Assembly (NCBI GenBank): GCA_019751815.1
Contig: JAIEMW010000005.1
Span: 91,297-155,296, forward strand
Reading direction: 5' to 3'
DNA: 64,000 nt
Origin: Cyanobacteriota bacterium
GTDB lineage: Bacteria; Cyanobacteriota; Vampirovibrionia; Vampirovibrionales; Vampirovibrionaceae
In this document: positions 52,645 through 61,484 of the stretch, piece by piece
Position numbering within the stretch: the stretch's first letter is position 1
Layout of the letters: each line of letters opens with the position of its first letter
Program-made: the position numbers and the translations under genes
The notes under the pieces: model-generated
Told to the model about the DNA's origin: nothing
The model's database searches: none
What the model saw: only the letters and a program-made list of their open reading frames with translations

Positions 52645-54246
52645 TTAAGTCACCATAAGCTTCAACATATTCAGTTGTTCCTCCGGGCTAATATTCAGGG
52701 TTTCCATTTTGCCAAGCAGTTGCACCAGGTTTTCCATCTTGGATGGGCTTACCTTCGGAGCAGTTGGCTGTTCAGTTTGGGTAGCAGGTAAAGGTTGAGG
52801 TGGTTCTGGTTCCCGCTCGGGCTCTTTATCCTCTATATTAGAGTCAGAGAAAGCTGCTTGAATCGAATGAAGTCCACGGACATGGATATACCCTTGGGTC
52901 ACCATGAGGCTTTCATGGCCAGCCCAGTACTGAACATCCGTAACGGAAATCTTGGGATCATTTGCCCATTTGGTGATTCGGTAATGCCGGAAGGTATGTG
53001 CACTAAAAGGAATACCACAGTGATTGCTCATATCTGTGAAAATATGGCCCACTGACGTTGGTTTTAATGTGCTATATCCCCATACCCGGTGATTGAATAG
53101 AAATACTTGATCAAAGGCAGTGTCAGTTGGACGAATCTGTAAGTATTCCTTCACAGCAGCTTGGGCTTTCGGAGAAAACGGTACATACCGCTCCTTCCCA
53201 TTTTTAGTAATATGTTCAGGCAAATAGACATAGGCTTGTCTTGGGTCTTTATTAAAAACCAGATTTTGGGAGACCAACCCAGCAGCTTCCGAAATGCGGA
53301 CGGCGGTTTCTGAAAGGAAAATAATTAAACTCCTTAAGAGGGTTTTCTTATAGGCGTCATGAGAATAAAGTTTGGGAATCGTATTGAGAATGGGTTCGAT
53401 ATGTTCATCATGAATGATCTTAATATCCCGTATGTAGTCTTTGGGCTTCTTGGGGTAAAGGGCCTTGATATCAAAGTAAGCTTCCCGGTTGATGAGTTTT
53501 TTCTTTTGATTCAGAAATTTAGCATAGGAGGATAAGGCGGCATGCTTGCACCGGCGTTGGGAATAGGAGGCTACTGGTGTTTGCAACAAATATTCTTCAG
53601 CCGCTTCGGGCGTTAAATACTTCCATTGCCCAAAGAACTTTTTCATTAAGGAAACAGATCGCTTCTTATGAGAAGCAGACCAATTCTTTGTTCCAATACC
53701 TTCATCCCGCCAAAGGATCCATTCATCCATAAACCTTTTATGAGGAACCTTCAGCTGATCAGTATCCAGCTCCTCTACAGGGGGTTCGTCAACAGTGACT
53801 TGCTCCGGTTCAGGTGAAACAACCTCACACTCATGGTCCATCGTAGCCTCTCTTTCCGAAGCCGTTCTCTCAAGAGCGGCTTTTGGCTGCGATGGCTTCT
53901 GATATACATTATATATCAGACTGTTTTCCTTGTAAACCCTTTCCACCACAATTTGTCCGTCTCGGACATAGAAATAATAGCTGTCCCGATTGATTTTGAG
54001 CCGCTTCATAATTTCTTTAATGGATTTCACCTCAAAGGGCTCAAATGCAGGCATAGCTTCTTTTTTAGGGTATATGCCCTGCTTCAGCCTGTTCTGACCA
54101 CTATAGAGCATGTGACCTTCTGAGATCTGCTCTGGATGAGGGTCGAGCAAGGGACCTCTTTCGAAAGAATTTTCGGGTATGCCGTCGTTCCTGGATTTGA
54201 GACCCCTAATTTTCCGGGTGCCTGTGTCGCTTGCTTTAAAAGTCAT
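52645..54246 (-). CDS. Tyrosine recombinase / phage integrase
   Basis: The protein has 533 residues, longer than the usual ~350-400. The C-terminal catalytic domain has Arg (TAVRISEAAGL, about 315), Lys (ITKNGKERY), H-x-x-R (AHTFRHYR), the second His (WAGHES) and the tyrosine in MVTQGYIHV. The SAM-like core-binding domain (about 170..270) precedes it. The first ~165 residues and the Pro/Glu-rich end are extra. AGGAG stands before ATG. It is next to the tRNA fragment at 54369 and should catalyse integration there. Confidence 0.93.
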   Translation of the reverse strand: MTFKASDTGTRKIRGLKSRNDGIPENSFERGPLLDPHPEQISEGHMLYSGQNRLKQGIYPKKEAMPAFEPFEVKSIKEIMKRLKINRDSYYFYVRDGQIVVERVYKENSLIYNVYQKPSQPKAALERTASEREATMDHECEVVSPEPEQVTVDEPPVEELDTDQLKVPHKRFMDEWILWRDEGIGTKNWSASHKKRSVSLMKKFFGQWKYLTPEAAEEYLLQTPVASYSQRRCKHAALSSYAKFLNQKKKLINREAYFDIKALYPKKPKDYIRDIKIIHDEHIEPILNTIPKLYSHDAYKKTLLRSLIIFLSETAVRISEAAGLVSQNLVFNKDPRQAYVYLPEHITKNGKERYVPFSPKAQAAVKEYLQIRPTDTAFDQVFLFNHRVWGYSTLKPTSVGHIFTDMSNHCGIPFSAHTFRHYRITKWANDPKISVTDVQYWAGHESLMVTQGYIHVRGLHSIQAAFSDSNIEDKEPEREPEPPQPLPATQTEQPTAPKVSPSKMENLVQLLGKMETLNISPEEQLNMLKLMVT

Positions 54247-54368
54247 AATGCCACTCCTGTCTGGGTTTCAGAAATGGGTGTTCCAGGAGTTTGGAAGAAA
54301 TCGGAGGGCTTTATTTTTTGAAGTTCTGATCGTTAGCGGGTTTCAGGGGGCTAATTTCAAGAGCATGC

Positions 54369-54412
54369 GACTCATAATCCCTTGGTTGTAGGTTCGAATC
54401 CTACTGGGCCCA
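54369..54412 (+). other. Attachment site: 3' half of a tRNA gene with CAT anticodon
   Basis: The sequence from the anticodon loop (GACTCATAATC) through a perfect T arm (GTAGG-TTCGAAT-CCTAC) to the acceptor 3' strand TGGGCCC and A is tRNA-like. No CCA is encoded. The 5' half is missing: no matching GGGCCCA or D arm lies upstream, and the 5' side of the anticodon stem (TGCGA) fails to pair with TCCCT, whereas AGGGA would. This is the pattern of an integrated element's distal att site. CAT could mean Met or Ile2. Confidence 0.85.
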
Positions 54413-54488
54413 TGCTGTTTGGAGAGGGTTTTCTAAATGGTTTGGCAAAGTGGGCTGGATAAATGGGCTGACTTGAACAGGGATAAAA

Positions 54489-55229
54489 ATGAGTGACACC
54501 AAGTCGATTTACCAAGAGTATGTGATCCTTTACCTGGATATTTTGGGGTTTAAAGAGAAAGTTCTCTCCTCAGTCGGGAATCCAGAAGAGCAAGAGGTCC
54601 TCAAGCGCTTTTTTGATGTAAAAATCCCTGAGATTGTGAAAGAGTATTACGTAGCAACTCAGGGCCAACTCAAGATTATCTCTTTTTCAGACTCGATAGT
54701 GGCATACCATCCACTAATAGATGATTCTACTGATGATGTCTATGAAATGATGAGTGTGGCGTTTTTCCTGCTAACTTTTATTTTTTATCACTTGAAATTG
54801 CTTGTTCGCGGTGGGTTCACTGTTGGTCTTCTCTATTCTACGCCAAACTATGACAATCTGTTTGGCCCTGGGTTAATTGATGCGGTTAAATGGGATAATG
54901 GAAAGTATAATCCATACCCTCGAATCGGAGTTTCTGAGGAATTTATAGCTATTTTAAGATTAAAAAATTTGGGTGACGTCGATTTCCCCTACATTCAAAA
55001 ACAGGATGAAAAATATTTTTTCGACCCTTTAAAGTTCTCAGAAATTTACAAAGACAAAAAAATGGAGAATGGATATACTCTGCAAGATCTTCATAACATA
55101 TCATTTATTGAGTGTGTTGAATCATTAGAGAAAACAATTAATTCGCTTCAAGATCCTAATGTTATAAAGAAGTTAACAAATGAAAAGCACCAATCGGCAG
55201 TTGAATATTGGAATGCTTATCAAAATTAA
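54489..55229 (+). CDS. Nucleotide-cyclase-like protein
   Basis: The protein has 246 residues. Elements of a class III cyclase/GGDEF-like core appear: ILYLDILGFKEKV (first metal-binding Asp in a D-I-x-G-F frame), KIISFSDSIVAY, LVRGGFTVGLL and LFGPGLIDA. The second metal Asp and substrate residues cannot be checked by eye. It is AT-rich compared with both sides and lies 77 bp outside the attachment site. Stand-alone cyclases occur in Pycsar defence, but no effector gene is adjacent. Function open. Confidence 0.6.
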   Translation: MSDTKSIYQEYVILYLDILGFKEKVLSSVGNPEEQEVLKRFFDVKIPEIVKEYYVATQGQLKIISFSDSIVAYHPLIDDSTDDVYEMMSVAFFLLTFIFYHLKLLVRGGFTVGLLYSTPNYDNLFGPGLIDAVKWDNGKYNPYPRIGVSEEFIAILRLKNLGDVDFPYIQKQDEKYFFDPLKFSEIYKDKKMENGYTLQDLHNISFIECVESLEKTINSLQDPNVIKKLTNEKHQSAVEYWNAYQN

Positions 55230-55235
55230 CCCAAA

Positions 55236-56708
55236 TCAAAACTGGAAGTAAATGAAGGGCTGTGAGCCTTCTGCTGTAAAGAGAATGCATAGGATCAACA
55301 ACACACAAGCCACTTGCACTTTCACCACAAACGGCAGCGGCCGGTAAATTCTTTCCACCACCCGGATCGCAAACGGTCCGCTCACACAGCACAACAGCAT
55401 CAAACACAGCGGAATCAGGGTTCGCAACAACTCTTTGCCAGAGGCATGGCTTAGATCGTTTAGCACTTGCGGCAGATTTACAAAGTGCTGCCAAATCGTG
55501 GCAGCAGCTTCAAAACTGTTGGCCCGAAACAGTATCCAGCCCCCCATCACCAGCAAAAATGTGAAGGCCACAGCCATAACATGGTAGAACGGTCCAGAGG
55601 TGAACGTGTTGAATAAAGGCAGTGATGCCAAAAAACGGGATTTGATGGTTTTGTAAATATGATAAATTGCCAGCAATACCCCGTGATAGCCGCCCCAAGC
55701 AATAAATGTCCACCCCGCCCCATGCCAGGCACCGGCAATCAGCATCGTAAGCATTAAATTACCGGCTGTATGAAACAGCGGCAAGCGAGAGCCTCCCAAA
55801 GGAATATAGAGATAATCTCGAATCCAACGTGAGAGTGAAATGTGCCACCGCTCCCAAAAATTACTAATTGTATTGGCCAAATACGGGTGGTTAAAATTCA
55901 GCGGAAGTTCAATATTAAATAATAACGATACCCCACGGGCGATGTGCGTGTAGCCCATAAAATCAAAATAAATCTGCGTCGTAAACCCCACCACACCCAA
56001 CCATATAGCCAAGTGATTGAAATTTGCCGGATGGTTAAATACCGGATCGGCAATCAATGCCGCTTGATTGGCAATGAAAATCTTAAATAAATACCCCAGC
56101 ATGATCAGCTCTATCCCTGCGGCAATCCGGGCCAAACTGGGGATTTGAAGGGGTATTTTGTATTGTTCCCACAATTGCTCAAAACGAACAATGGGGCCCG
56201 AAATAAGATGCGGGAAATACATAATATAAAAATTGTACCCCCACCATGACGTGGCCGCAGGCTTCCCACGGTAAACATCCACCATATAACTAATCGCCTC
56301 AAAGGTATAAAATGAAATCCCTAAGGGGAGAATCACATGGGAAAGCAATTGTTCTAATGCGGGTGGCATCAATAAGTTCATTCCCAGTAACGAAGCCAGT
56401 CCATAAGTATTACTCAGCAGAAAATGGGCGTATTTAAAAAAGCCCAAAACCAATAAATTAATACTCAATCCCAGAATTAAATATTTTTTTCTGCCTGAGA
56501 CACTGTCATGACGGGCCATCCACTGACTGATCCAAAAATCCACTGTGGTGGTGACGATAATGATCCCAATAAACGGAATGCTCCAGGTGGCGTAAAAAAT
56601 ATAGCTGGCCAGCGTCAGCCAGGGGACCCGTTTTTTATCGGGCAATATCAAAAACAATAGCCATACAATCAATAGAAAAGCGAGAAAGCCAAAGGAAACA
56701 AAATTCAT
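55236..56708 (-). CDS. MBOAT-family membrane O-acyltransferase (AlgI/DltB type)
   Basis: The protein has 490 residues and about ten membrane helices. The MBOAT motifs are NFWERWHISLSRW with RDYLYIPLGG, and the active-site His in GAWHGAGWTF. These enzymes move acyl groups across the membrane to polysaccharides or other surface polymers. It overlaps the SGNH gene by 4 nt, as in alginate-type acetylation pairs. It is chromosomal, to the right of the attachment site. Confidence 0.92.
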   Translation of the reverse strand: MNFVSFGFLAFLLIVWLLFLILPDKKRVPWLTLASYIFYATWSIPFIGIIIVTTTVDFWISQWMARHDSVSGRKKYLILGLSINLLVLGFFKYAHFLLSNTYGLASLLGMNLLMPPALEQLLSHVILPLGISFYTFEAISYMVDVYRGKPAATSWWGYNFYIMYFPHLISGPIVRFEQLWEQYKIPLQIPSLARIAAGIELIMLGYLFKIFIANQAALIADPVFNHPANFNHLAIWLGVVGFTTQIYFDFMGYTHIARGVSLLFNIELPLNFNHPYLANTISNFWERWHISLSRWIRDYLYIPLGGSRLPLFHTAGNLMLTMLIAGAWHGAGWTFIAWGGYHGVLLAIYHIYKTIKSRFLASLPLFNTFTSGPFYHVMAVAFTFLLVMGGWILFRANSFEAAATIWQHFVNLPQVLNDLSHASGKELLRTLIPLCLMLLCCVSGPFAIRVVERIYRPLPFVVKVQVACVLLILCILFTAEGSQPFIYFQF

Positions 56709-57796
56709 GGCTTTGATTCCACCTTTTTGAGGATGGGGACTATATCTTTGGCCAAATGTTCTGTGACACTGACTGCGCCCAAAACGTTTAAATGAGAGGT
56801 GTTGTAGAAGTGTGTGGAATCTGAATCCAATTGGTAATAATCCAGATACCAGCTGTTGGTGTTATCCGCCCAACGCTTAAACTCACGTGCGTAGTTTGCC
56901 TCCGGAGAGACGAGCCCTGCTTTGACGAAGTATTGTTCACTGATGGGATGTACCGGTAATAACACCATCACCAGGGGAATATGATGTTTGCGGCAGAAGG
57001 TATAAAATTTCAGAAACGGGCGCGGCTCCCAAGTGAATTTCGGTCCTTGCGTTTTTCTGAAAGCAGCCAGATTATCGGTGTTGAACTGATTTTTGGCGAG
57101 AAATTCCTCCTCGGTTTTCATTCCAAAACTGGGCGACCATCCCTCCTGAAAGGCTTCATCCTGAACAAAATCTTTCGGATTTTTGGAGAGTCTTTTTTCC
57201 ACACCAAAGAGGGTACGGTCTAATGTGCGAAATTGCCCCTTAAAAAAACCACGGAAGCGAATAAAATACAGGTGTTTTTCAAAAAAACAGCGGGTTTTCT
57301 CTGCAAAATCGGTTGGTTCTGCAAGCTCACATCGCCCAAGATAGGACGCTGCCAGAGCGGGCTCTGGGGTTTGTTCCCGGTGGTGGATATAATAGCCGTT
57401 AAAGACGGCCATGTTGATATTGACAATGACTAAAGCGGGATGATTCCCTGCTTTGAGGGCGCTCTGTAGTAAGGCAATATTCATATCAGGCGTGTTGCGA
57501 GAAGAAGCTAAATTTCTCACGGATACGGGGATTCCTGCTTGCGAAAGTCGTGTTCTGAGCAGTTGAGAATAGATTCCCATATTTGCCAAGGAATCGCCTA
57601 AAATTAGAACGGTCCGTCGGTCTCTCTCAAAGGGGGCGCGGGCCAAGTAGTATTTGTGATCAAAGCCCCGAGAGGCACTCTGCTCCGGGACGGCCCAAGA
57701 GACAATAATCCGGGCAGCCACTTCAACACTCAACAGGCTCAGCAGCAATACGATGGTACTGACCCAGAGTCGGTTTTTTAATTCGGAGGAAAGCAT
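56705..57796 (-). CDS. SGNH/GDSL-hydrolase-like exported protein (AlgX/AlgJ-like partner)
   Basis: The protein has 363 residues with a membrane anchor or signal (about 9..32). LILGDSLAN (GDSL at 67..70) is block I, VNINMAVF block III-like, and SDSTHFYNTSHLNVLG the D-x-x-H block at the end. With the MBOAT gene downstream it forms the two-part O-acetylation machine of surface polysaccharides. The exact polymer is unknown. Confidence 0.8.
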   Translation of the reverse strand: MLSSELKNRLWVSTIVLLLSLLSVEVAARIIVSWAVPEQSASRGFDHKYYLARAPFERDRRTVLILGDSLANMGIYSQLLRTRLSQAGIPVSVRNLASSRNTPDMNIALLQSALKAGNHPALVIVNINMAVFNGYYIHHREQTPEPALAASYLGRCELAEPTDFAEKTRCFFEKHLYFIRFRGFFKGQFRTLDRTLFGVEKRLSKNPKDFVQDEAFQEGWSPSFGMKTEEEFLAKNQFNTDNLAAFRKTQGPKFTWEPRPFLKFYTFCRKHHIPLVMVLLPVHPISEQYFVKAGLVSPEANYAREFKRWADNTNSWYLDYYQLDSDSTHFYNTSHLNVLGAVSVTEHLAKDIVPILKKVESKP

Positions 57797-57961
57797 GCCA
57801 AGTATTGTAGCAAAACCCCCGCCCGTTCAAGAAAAAATTGACCGACTATGACACTCCAAAAACTATCATAGCCCTCGTTCATTTTGCGCATGAGTAAGTC
57901 CATAATGAAGTTAATTTGTTAGTATTATCAAAAGATACAGCAGTAAAAAGGAGCGAAAGCA

Positions 57962-59923
57962 ATGAATTCGGACTTGCCCGATAAGCATTTAAACCATGAG
58001 CAAACCAGGCTGAAACTAGAGGAGATGGCCACTAGTCTAGTCTCTGATAGCCAGTTGCTCCAAGGACAATTAACGCATTTAACCAAAAACCTCAACACGT
58101 TTCAGCAACTGCTCGCGGCACTGCCGCAGGTCGCATTGCAGGAAATGCCGGATCAGTCTCAGCAGCACGAAGAATTGCAGGAAGAATTCCAGCAAGAAAA
58201 ACCTCTCAAGCCAATGCGCGAGTCTGTACAGCAGCGTAGGCAGAGAACTCAGTACGCCGCCAGACGGGAGCAAACACCCAAAAACCCCACGCCAGAGAAG
58301 AAAGCCTCAGACCAATGGGAAATGGCACTGGGTGTTCGCTGGCTCAGTCGCCTAGGGATTTTGGCTGTCTTAATTGGGATTGCCATTGCCTTTGCCTATG
58401 CCTTCCCTAGCTTTACAGCGCCGATGAAGCTTTTGGCAGGCGTTGTTCTTTCTATAGGCATGTTTTTTGCGGGGCATCGACTGCAAAAATCTTCTTCACA
58501 AAAATCTTCTTCACAAAATTCTTCTTCAAGAGAAAATCCATCGCCAACACTGGCGATGGTGCTGAAAGGCGGCAGTTTTGCCGTGGGATATCTCACGCTG
58601 TTTGCGATGTTCTTTATCCCCGAAGTTCAGTTAATTCAATCACTGCCCGCTGGTATTGCAACATTAATGGTCTACAACGGGCTGATGCTTCTGTATGCCC
58701 ATAAAGCGCAGTCACAGACAATCGCCTCTTTGGCATTGGTCTTTGGCTATTACACCGCCAGTTATTCCGGCAGTGAGGATATTGCCTTAATGGCTGCAGC
58801 CGTCTTGAGTGTAACAGCGGTTATCTTGAGTGTGTTGAATCCTCACTGGAAGACGGTTGCTCGCTTGAGCTGCTTGCAGGCCTTGATAACGGTTTGTTAT
58901 TGGGAAATTCAACGGCCTTCGGGGCAATTTCTACATGTGTCTGACGCCTTTACGCTCTCACCACAGATAGTTTTCACTTATCTCTGGGCCAACTTCCTGT
59001 TATTTCAATTTGCGGGCTGTTGCGGGATGAAGGGCGGGGATAAAGCGCTCACCATGATCTCGGTTTTTGGCACTTATGGCCTTTTCCATTGGATCCATTG
59101 CCCCAACGGATTCCATTTGGGCAGCCCTGATTTTGCCCCTCCAGGCGTGCTGGAACTGATCATGGGCAGTATCCAAGGGGTCTATCTCATCTTGATGAAA
59201 AAACTGGAATCGTTAAAGGAAGCAAAAGAAAACCTTTATTCTCTGATTCAGACACTAGGCGTTTCCTTTGTTGCTATGGCGACCATATCCTACTTTGAGG
59301 GCAATCAGATTCTGCCTGCCCTGCTAGCGGCAGAAGCGATGGCTCTCGGTGTTCTGTCCCTCAAAGATAATCGAAAAGGCGTGTATTATATTGCTGCTCA
59401 ACTTCTATGGATTGTCAGTTTCTTTGGCGCCTTACCCTGGAAAGTTCAGCCAGATAGCGGTATGGCCTTTACACAGTTGTTGTCACCACTCTGGGTCGCC
59501 TTTACAGGGTTTCTCCTAGACCACTTCGCGTTACGGGCAAAAGGAGCCTCTTACAAAGGACTCTTCTCGATCTTAGCGTCTACGGGTTTCTTTTTTACCG
59601 TGAATGCTTATGTTCAATCAGGGTGGGTTACCTTTGCAGAAGCGCTGTGCGGTATCATCCTGATTCTACAGGGCTTTAAGTTGCAGACACCCATTCACAG
59701 ACGTTTGGGCTTGCTTTGGTTTGCGATGGCTGGTCTGCACCTGGTGTTTTATGATATGGGCGGGCTGGGGACACCGCAAAAAATTCTCGCCTTCGTCGGA
59801 TTGGGACTGGCGATGCTGGGGGCTTCCTACGGTTACAGCAAGTTATTGGTTCAGACGAAAGCGCCCCTGGAGGCCATGAATAACCCGGCCCCAACCGAGG
59901 CTAGCAACACACACTTTGAATGA
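57962..59923 (+). CDS. DUF2339 multi-pass membrane protein
   Basis: The protein has 653 residues. The first ~110 residues are soluble, Gln/Glu-rich and probably coiled coil. The conserved DUF2339 start is seen at about 118..135 (WEMALGVRWLSRLGILAVLIGI), followed by over a dozen hydrophobic helices. A Ser/Gln repeat (QKSSSQKSSSQNSSSRE) in an early loop is encoded by a 15-bp tandem repeat. Function unknown. AAAAAGGAG precedes ATG. Confidence 0.88.
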   Translation: MNSDLPDKHLNHEQTRLKLEEMATSLVSDSQLLQGQLTHLTKNLNTFQQLLAALPQVALQEMPDQSQQHEELQEEFQQEKPLKPMRESVQQRRQRTQYAARREQTPKNPTPEKKASDQWEMALGVRWLSRLGILAVLIGIAIAFAYAFPSFTAPMKLLAGVVLSIGMFFAGHRLQKSSSQKSSSQNSSSRENPSPTLAMVLKGGSFAVGYLTLFAMFFIPEVQLIQSLPAGIATLMVYNGLMLLYAHKAQSQTIASLALVFGYYTASYSGSEDIALMAAAVLSVTAVILSVLNPHWKTVARLSCLQALITVCYWEIQRPSGQFLHVSDAFTLSPQIVFTYLWANFLLFQFAGCCGMKGGDKALTMISVFGTYGLFHWIHCPNGFHLGSPDFAPPGVLELIMGSIQGVYLILMKKLESLKEAKENLYSLIQTLGVSFVAMATISYFEGNQILPALLAAEAMALGVLSLKDNRKGVYYIAAQLLWIVSFFGALPWKVQPDSGMAFTQLLSPLWVAFTGFLLDHFALRAKGASYKGLFSILASTGFFFTVNAYVQSGWVTFAEALCGIILILQGFKLQTPIHRRLGLLWFAMAGLHLVFYDMGGLGTPQKILAFVGLGLAMLGASYGYSKLLVQTKAPLEAMNNPAPTEASNTHFE

Positions 59924-59932
59924 GTAGAACGC

Positions 59933-60331
59933 TTATCCCAGGAAAACGCTGGGCTCAGAACACGCCGCCGGTGAGTAATCATCAAGCAGACACCAGGTAA
60001 TCAGTGTTTTGTAGCTCAGCCCCATGGAGGGGGATAAGGACAGTTGTTGTAACACACACTTGGAAGGCTTCAGCCCGCCATTTAAAACCCGGTTCACCAA
60101 GTTGGCATCCAGTCCCACTTCTAGTGCGATTTGATGAGATGAAATACCTTTTTGTTGCAGCGCGTGGCCCACATTTTTGGCGAATAAGGATTGAGTCTCC
60201 ATAGCGCTCAGCGGAGAAGACATGCCAGACTTGCTGGCCATAGCCTTGCTGCCCAAGTTTAGTCTCTTTTGGTTACTAACCTTGGCTAATTCTTTGGATT
60301 TTCTGATATCTTCTTGTAATGAACGTGACAT
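59933..60331 (-). CDS. Small protein with Cro/C1-like HTH
   Basis: The protein has about 132 residues (start at 60331 preferred; 60343 possible). A basic, Ser-rich N-terminus precedes an HTH in FAKNVGHALQQKGISSHQIALEVGLDANLVNRVLNGG. The C-terminus (SYKTLITWCLLDDYSPAA) is unassigned. It converges on the DUF2339 gene with 9 bp between them. Probably a DNA-binding regulator; target unknown. Confidence 0.65.
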   Translation of the reverse strand: MSRSLQEDIRKSKELAKVSNQKRLNLGSKAMASKSGMSSPLSAMETQSLFAKNVGHALQQKGISSHQIALEVGLDANLVNRVLNGGLKPSKCVLQQLSLSPSMGLSYKTLITWCLLDDYSPAACSEPSVFLG

Positions 60332-60506
60332 GACGCAAACCATCCCTCAGTCTTGGAATTAAGATGAACTTACCATAAAAAAGCAACCTTGTCATGAGTC
60401 ATTCGACTGGGTAGCTTCCTATTCATCTATAACAAGCAGGGCGGGAAAAAATTGCGTTTTTAGCTGAAAAACAGGCTGTTTTCTTAAGAGAAATGAAGCA
60501 CTAACC

Positions 60507-61334
60507 TTAGGTAAGTAGCTCGTCCAGATTCTCTTCAAAGGCTTGGGCGTAGAGATGGGCGCTACTTAGCATCATGGGGCCTGTTAAAAAGGGAAAGGCC
60601 AATATGCCAATACAACATGTGAGAATGGCACCGATACTCATCGCGGTCGTATAGGCAATGCCAACCACTAGGCCGCCTAACATGGCAATGATGAGTTGGG
60701 GATAACACCGGAAACCCCAGCGAATGGTTCTCTGAAAATTAAACAGGTTTGCAAACGATCTCTCCTGGGCGGATTGGAAGAGAACCGCTTCATAAAACGG
60801 AAATAGAACCAAACACAGCAACCCGACAGTGACTGCAAAGATAATAAATACGATGGTACCAAAGCCTTGCAGTGCATTTATGTCAAATTTATTCCCCATC
60901 AGCATATATAAGGGAACGCCGAATACGACAAGTCCCAATAGCGTCATAAAGGTACTAAATAACCAGTAAAAACACGAGAGTTTAAAGCCATCCCACAGGA
61001 TTTCTTTCCAATTCTCAGCCCAATTGGGGGGCTCAGCGTCTAAGCCATCGTGTTGCCAGTTGGCAACGGTATGCCATTTAAACCCCAGCATGGTAATGCC
61101 TATCAAAATATTAAAGGGAAGTTGCACAACATTTTGCAGGCCGTTACCCATCATTTTCAGCGTTTTTGGATCCGTAATATGGAAACCAAAATACAGAACG
61201 CCCAACAGTAACAAAGAAAATACAATTGAAAGAGCACCCAAAATAAACACAATAATACCAGGGATAATGATGGTATCTTGCATCCTATTCTCTCGAAAAG
61301 GGTATTTCAGCGCTTCAATAATATCAATACTCAT
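60507..61334 (-). CDS. DUF4013 membrane protein
   Basis: The protein has 275 residues from ATG at 61334 (MSIDIIEALKYPFREN), the usual DUF4013 start; an upstream start at 61382 is less likely. Six or so membrane helices follow, with the family signature PLYMLMGNKFDINALQGFG region and LYAQAFEENLDELL at the end. Function unknown. No good ribosome site is seen. Confidence 0.82.
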   Translation of the reverse strand: MSIDIIEALKYPFRENRMQDTIIIPGIIVFILGALSIVFSLLLLGVLYFGFHITDPKTLKMMGNGLQNVVQLPFNILIGITMLGFKWHTVANWQHDGLDAEPPNWAENWKEILWDGFKLSCFYWLFSTFMTLLGLVVFGVPLYMLMGNKFDINALQGFGTIVFIIFAVTVGLLCLVLFPFYEAVLFQSAQERSFANLFNFQRTIRWGFRCYPQLIIAMLGGLVVGIAYTTAMSIGAILTCCIGILAFPFLTGPMMLSSAHLYAQAFEENLDELLT

Positions 61335-61424
61335 ACTTTTTATTATAAAGGGACACGCCTGTTTACTGGAAGTGTTTTGCATTTTAGGTTTTAGAATGAG
61401 TGTTTAGTGAAACCGTCTCTATGC

Positions 61425-61459
61425 AACAACTGCCAGGTCCTAAGACACTGGCAGTTGTT
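61425..61459 (+). terminator. 12-bp hairpin between DUF4013 and repeat-protein genes
   Basis: AACAACTGCCAG and its exact complement flank an 11-nt loop; the plus strand continues with a run of T (GTTTTTTAGG). It lies 26 bp after the stop of the minus-strand repeat-protein gene. It could stop minus-strand transcripts although its T tract is on the plus strand. Confidence 0.7.
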
Positions 61460-61484
61460 TTTTAGGAGGGTTGTCAGGAAAAAA

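Larger units (their letters stand above)
1..54412. mobile_element. Integrated podovirus-like prophage with metal-resistance cargo (left end outside the window)
   Basis: The right boundary is a 3' tRNA fragment at 54369..54412 next to a tyrosine recombinase gene (52645..54246). Inside lie phage replication genes, terminases, portal, scaffold, DUF5309-type capsid, adaptor, nozzle, tail fibres and lysis genes. I see no tape-measure or sheath gene, which suggests a short tail. Metal genes lie at both ends and in the middle. Tyrosine integrases that use tRNAs normally leave the intact tRNA at one end and a 3' copy at the other. The intact copy is therefore expected left of position 1, and the left boundary is an inference. 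Confidence 0.75.

Noticed and set aside
54330..54412. Complete tRNA gene
   Set aside because: The 5' half is missing: no acceptor partner for TGGGCCC, no D arm, and the 5' anticodon stem does not pair. Only an attachment-site fragment is supported.
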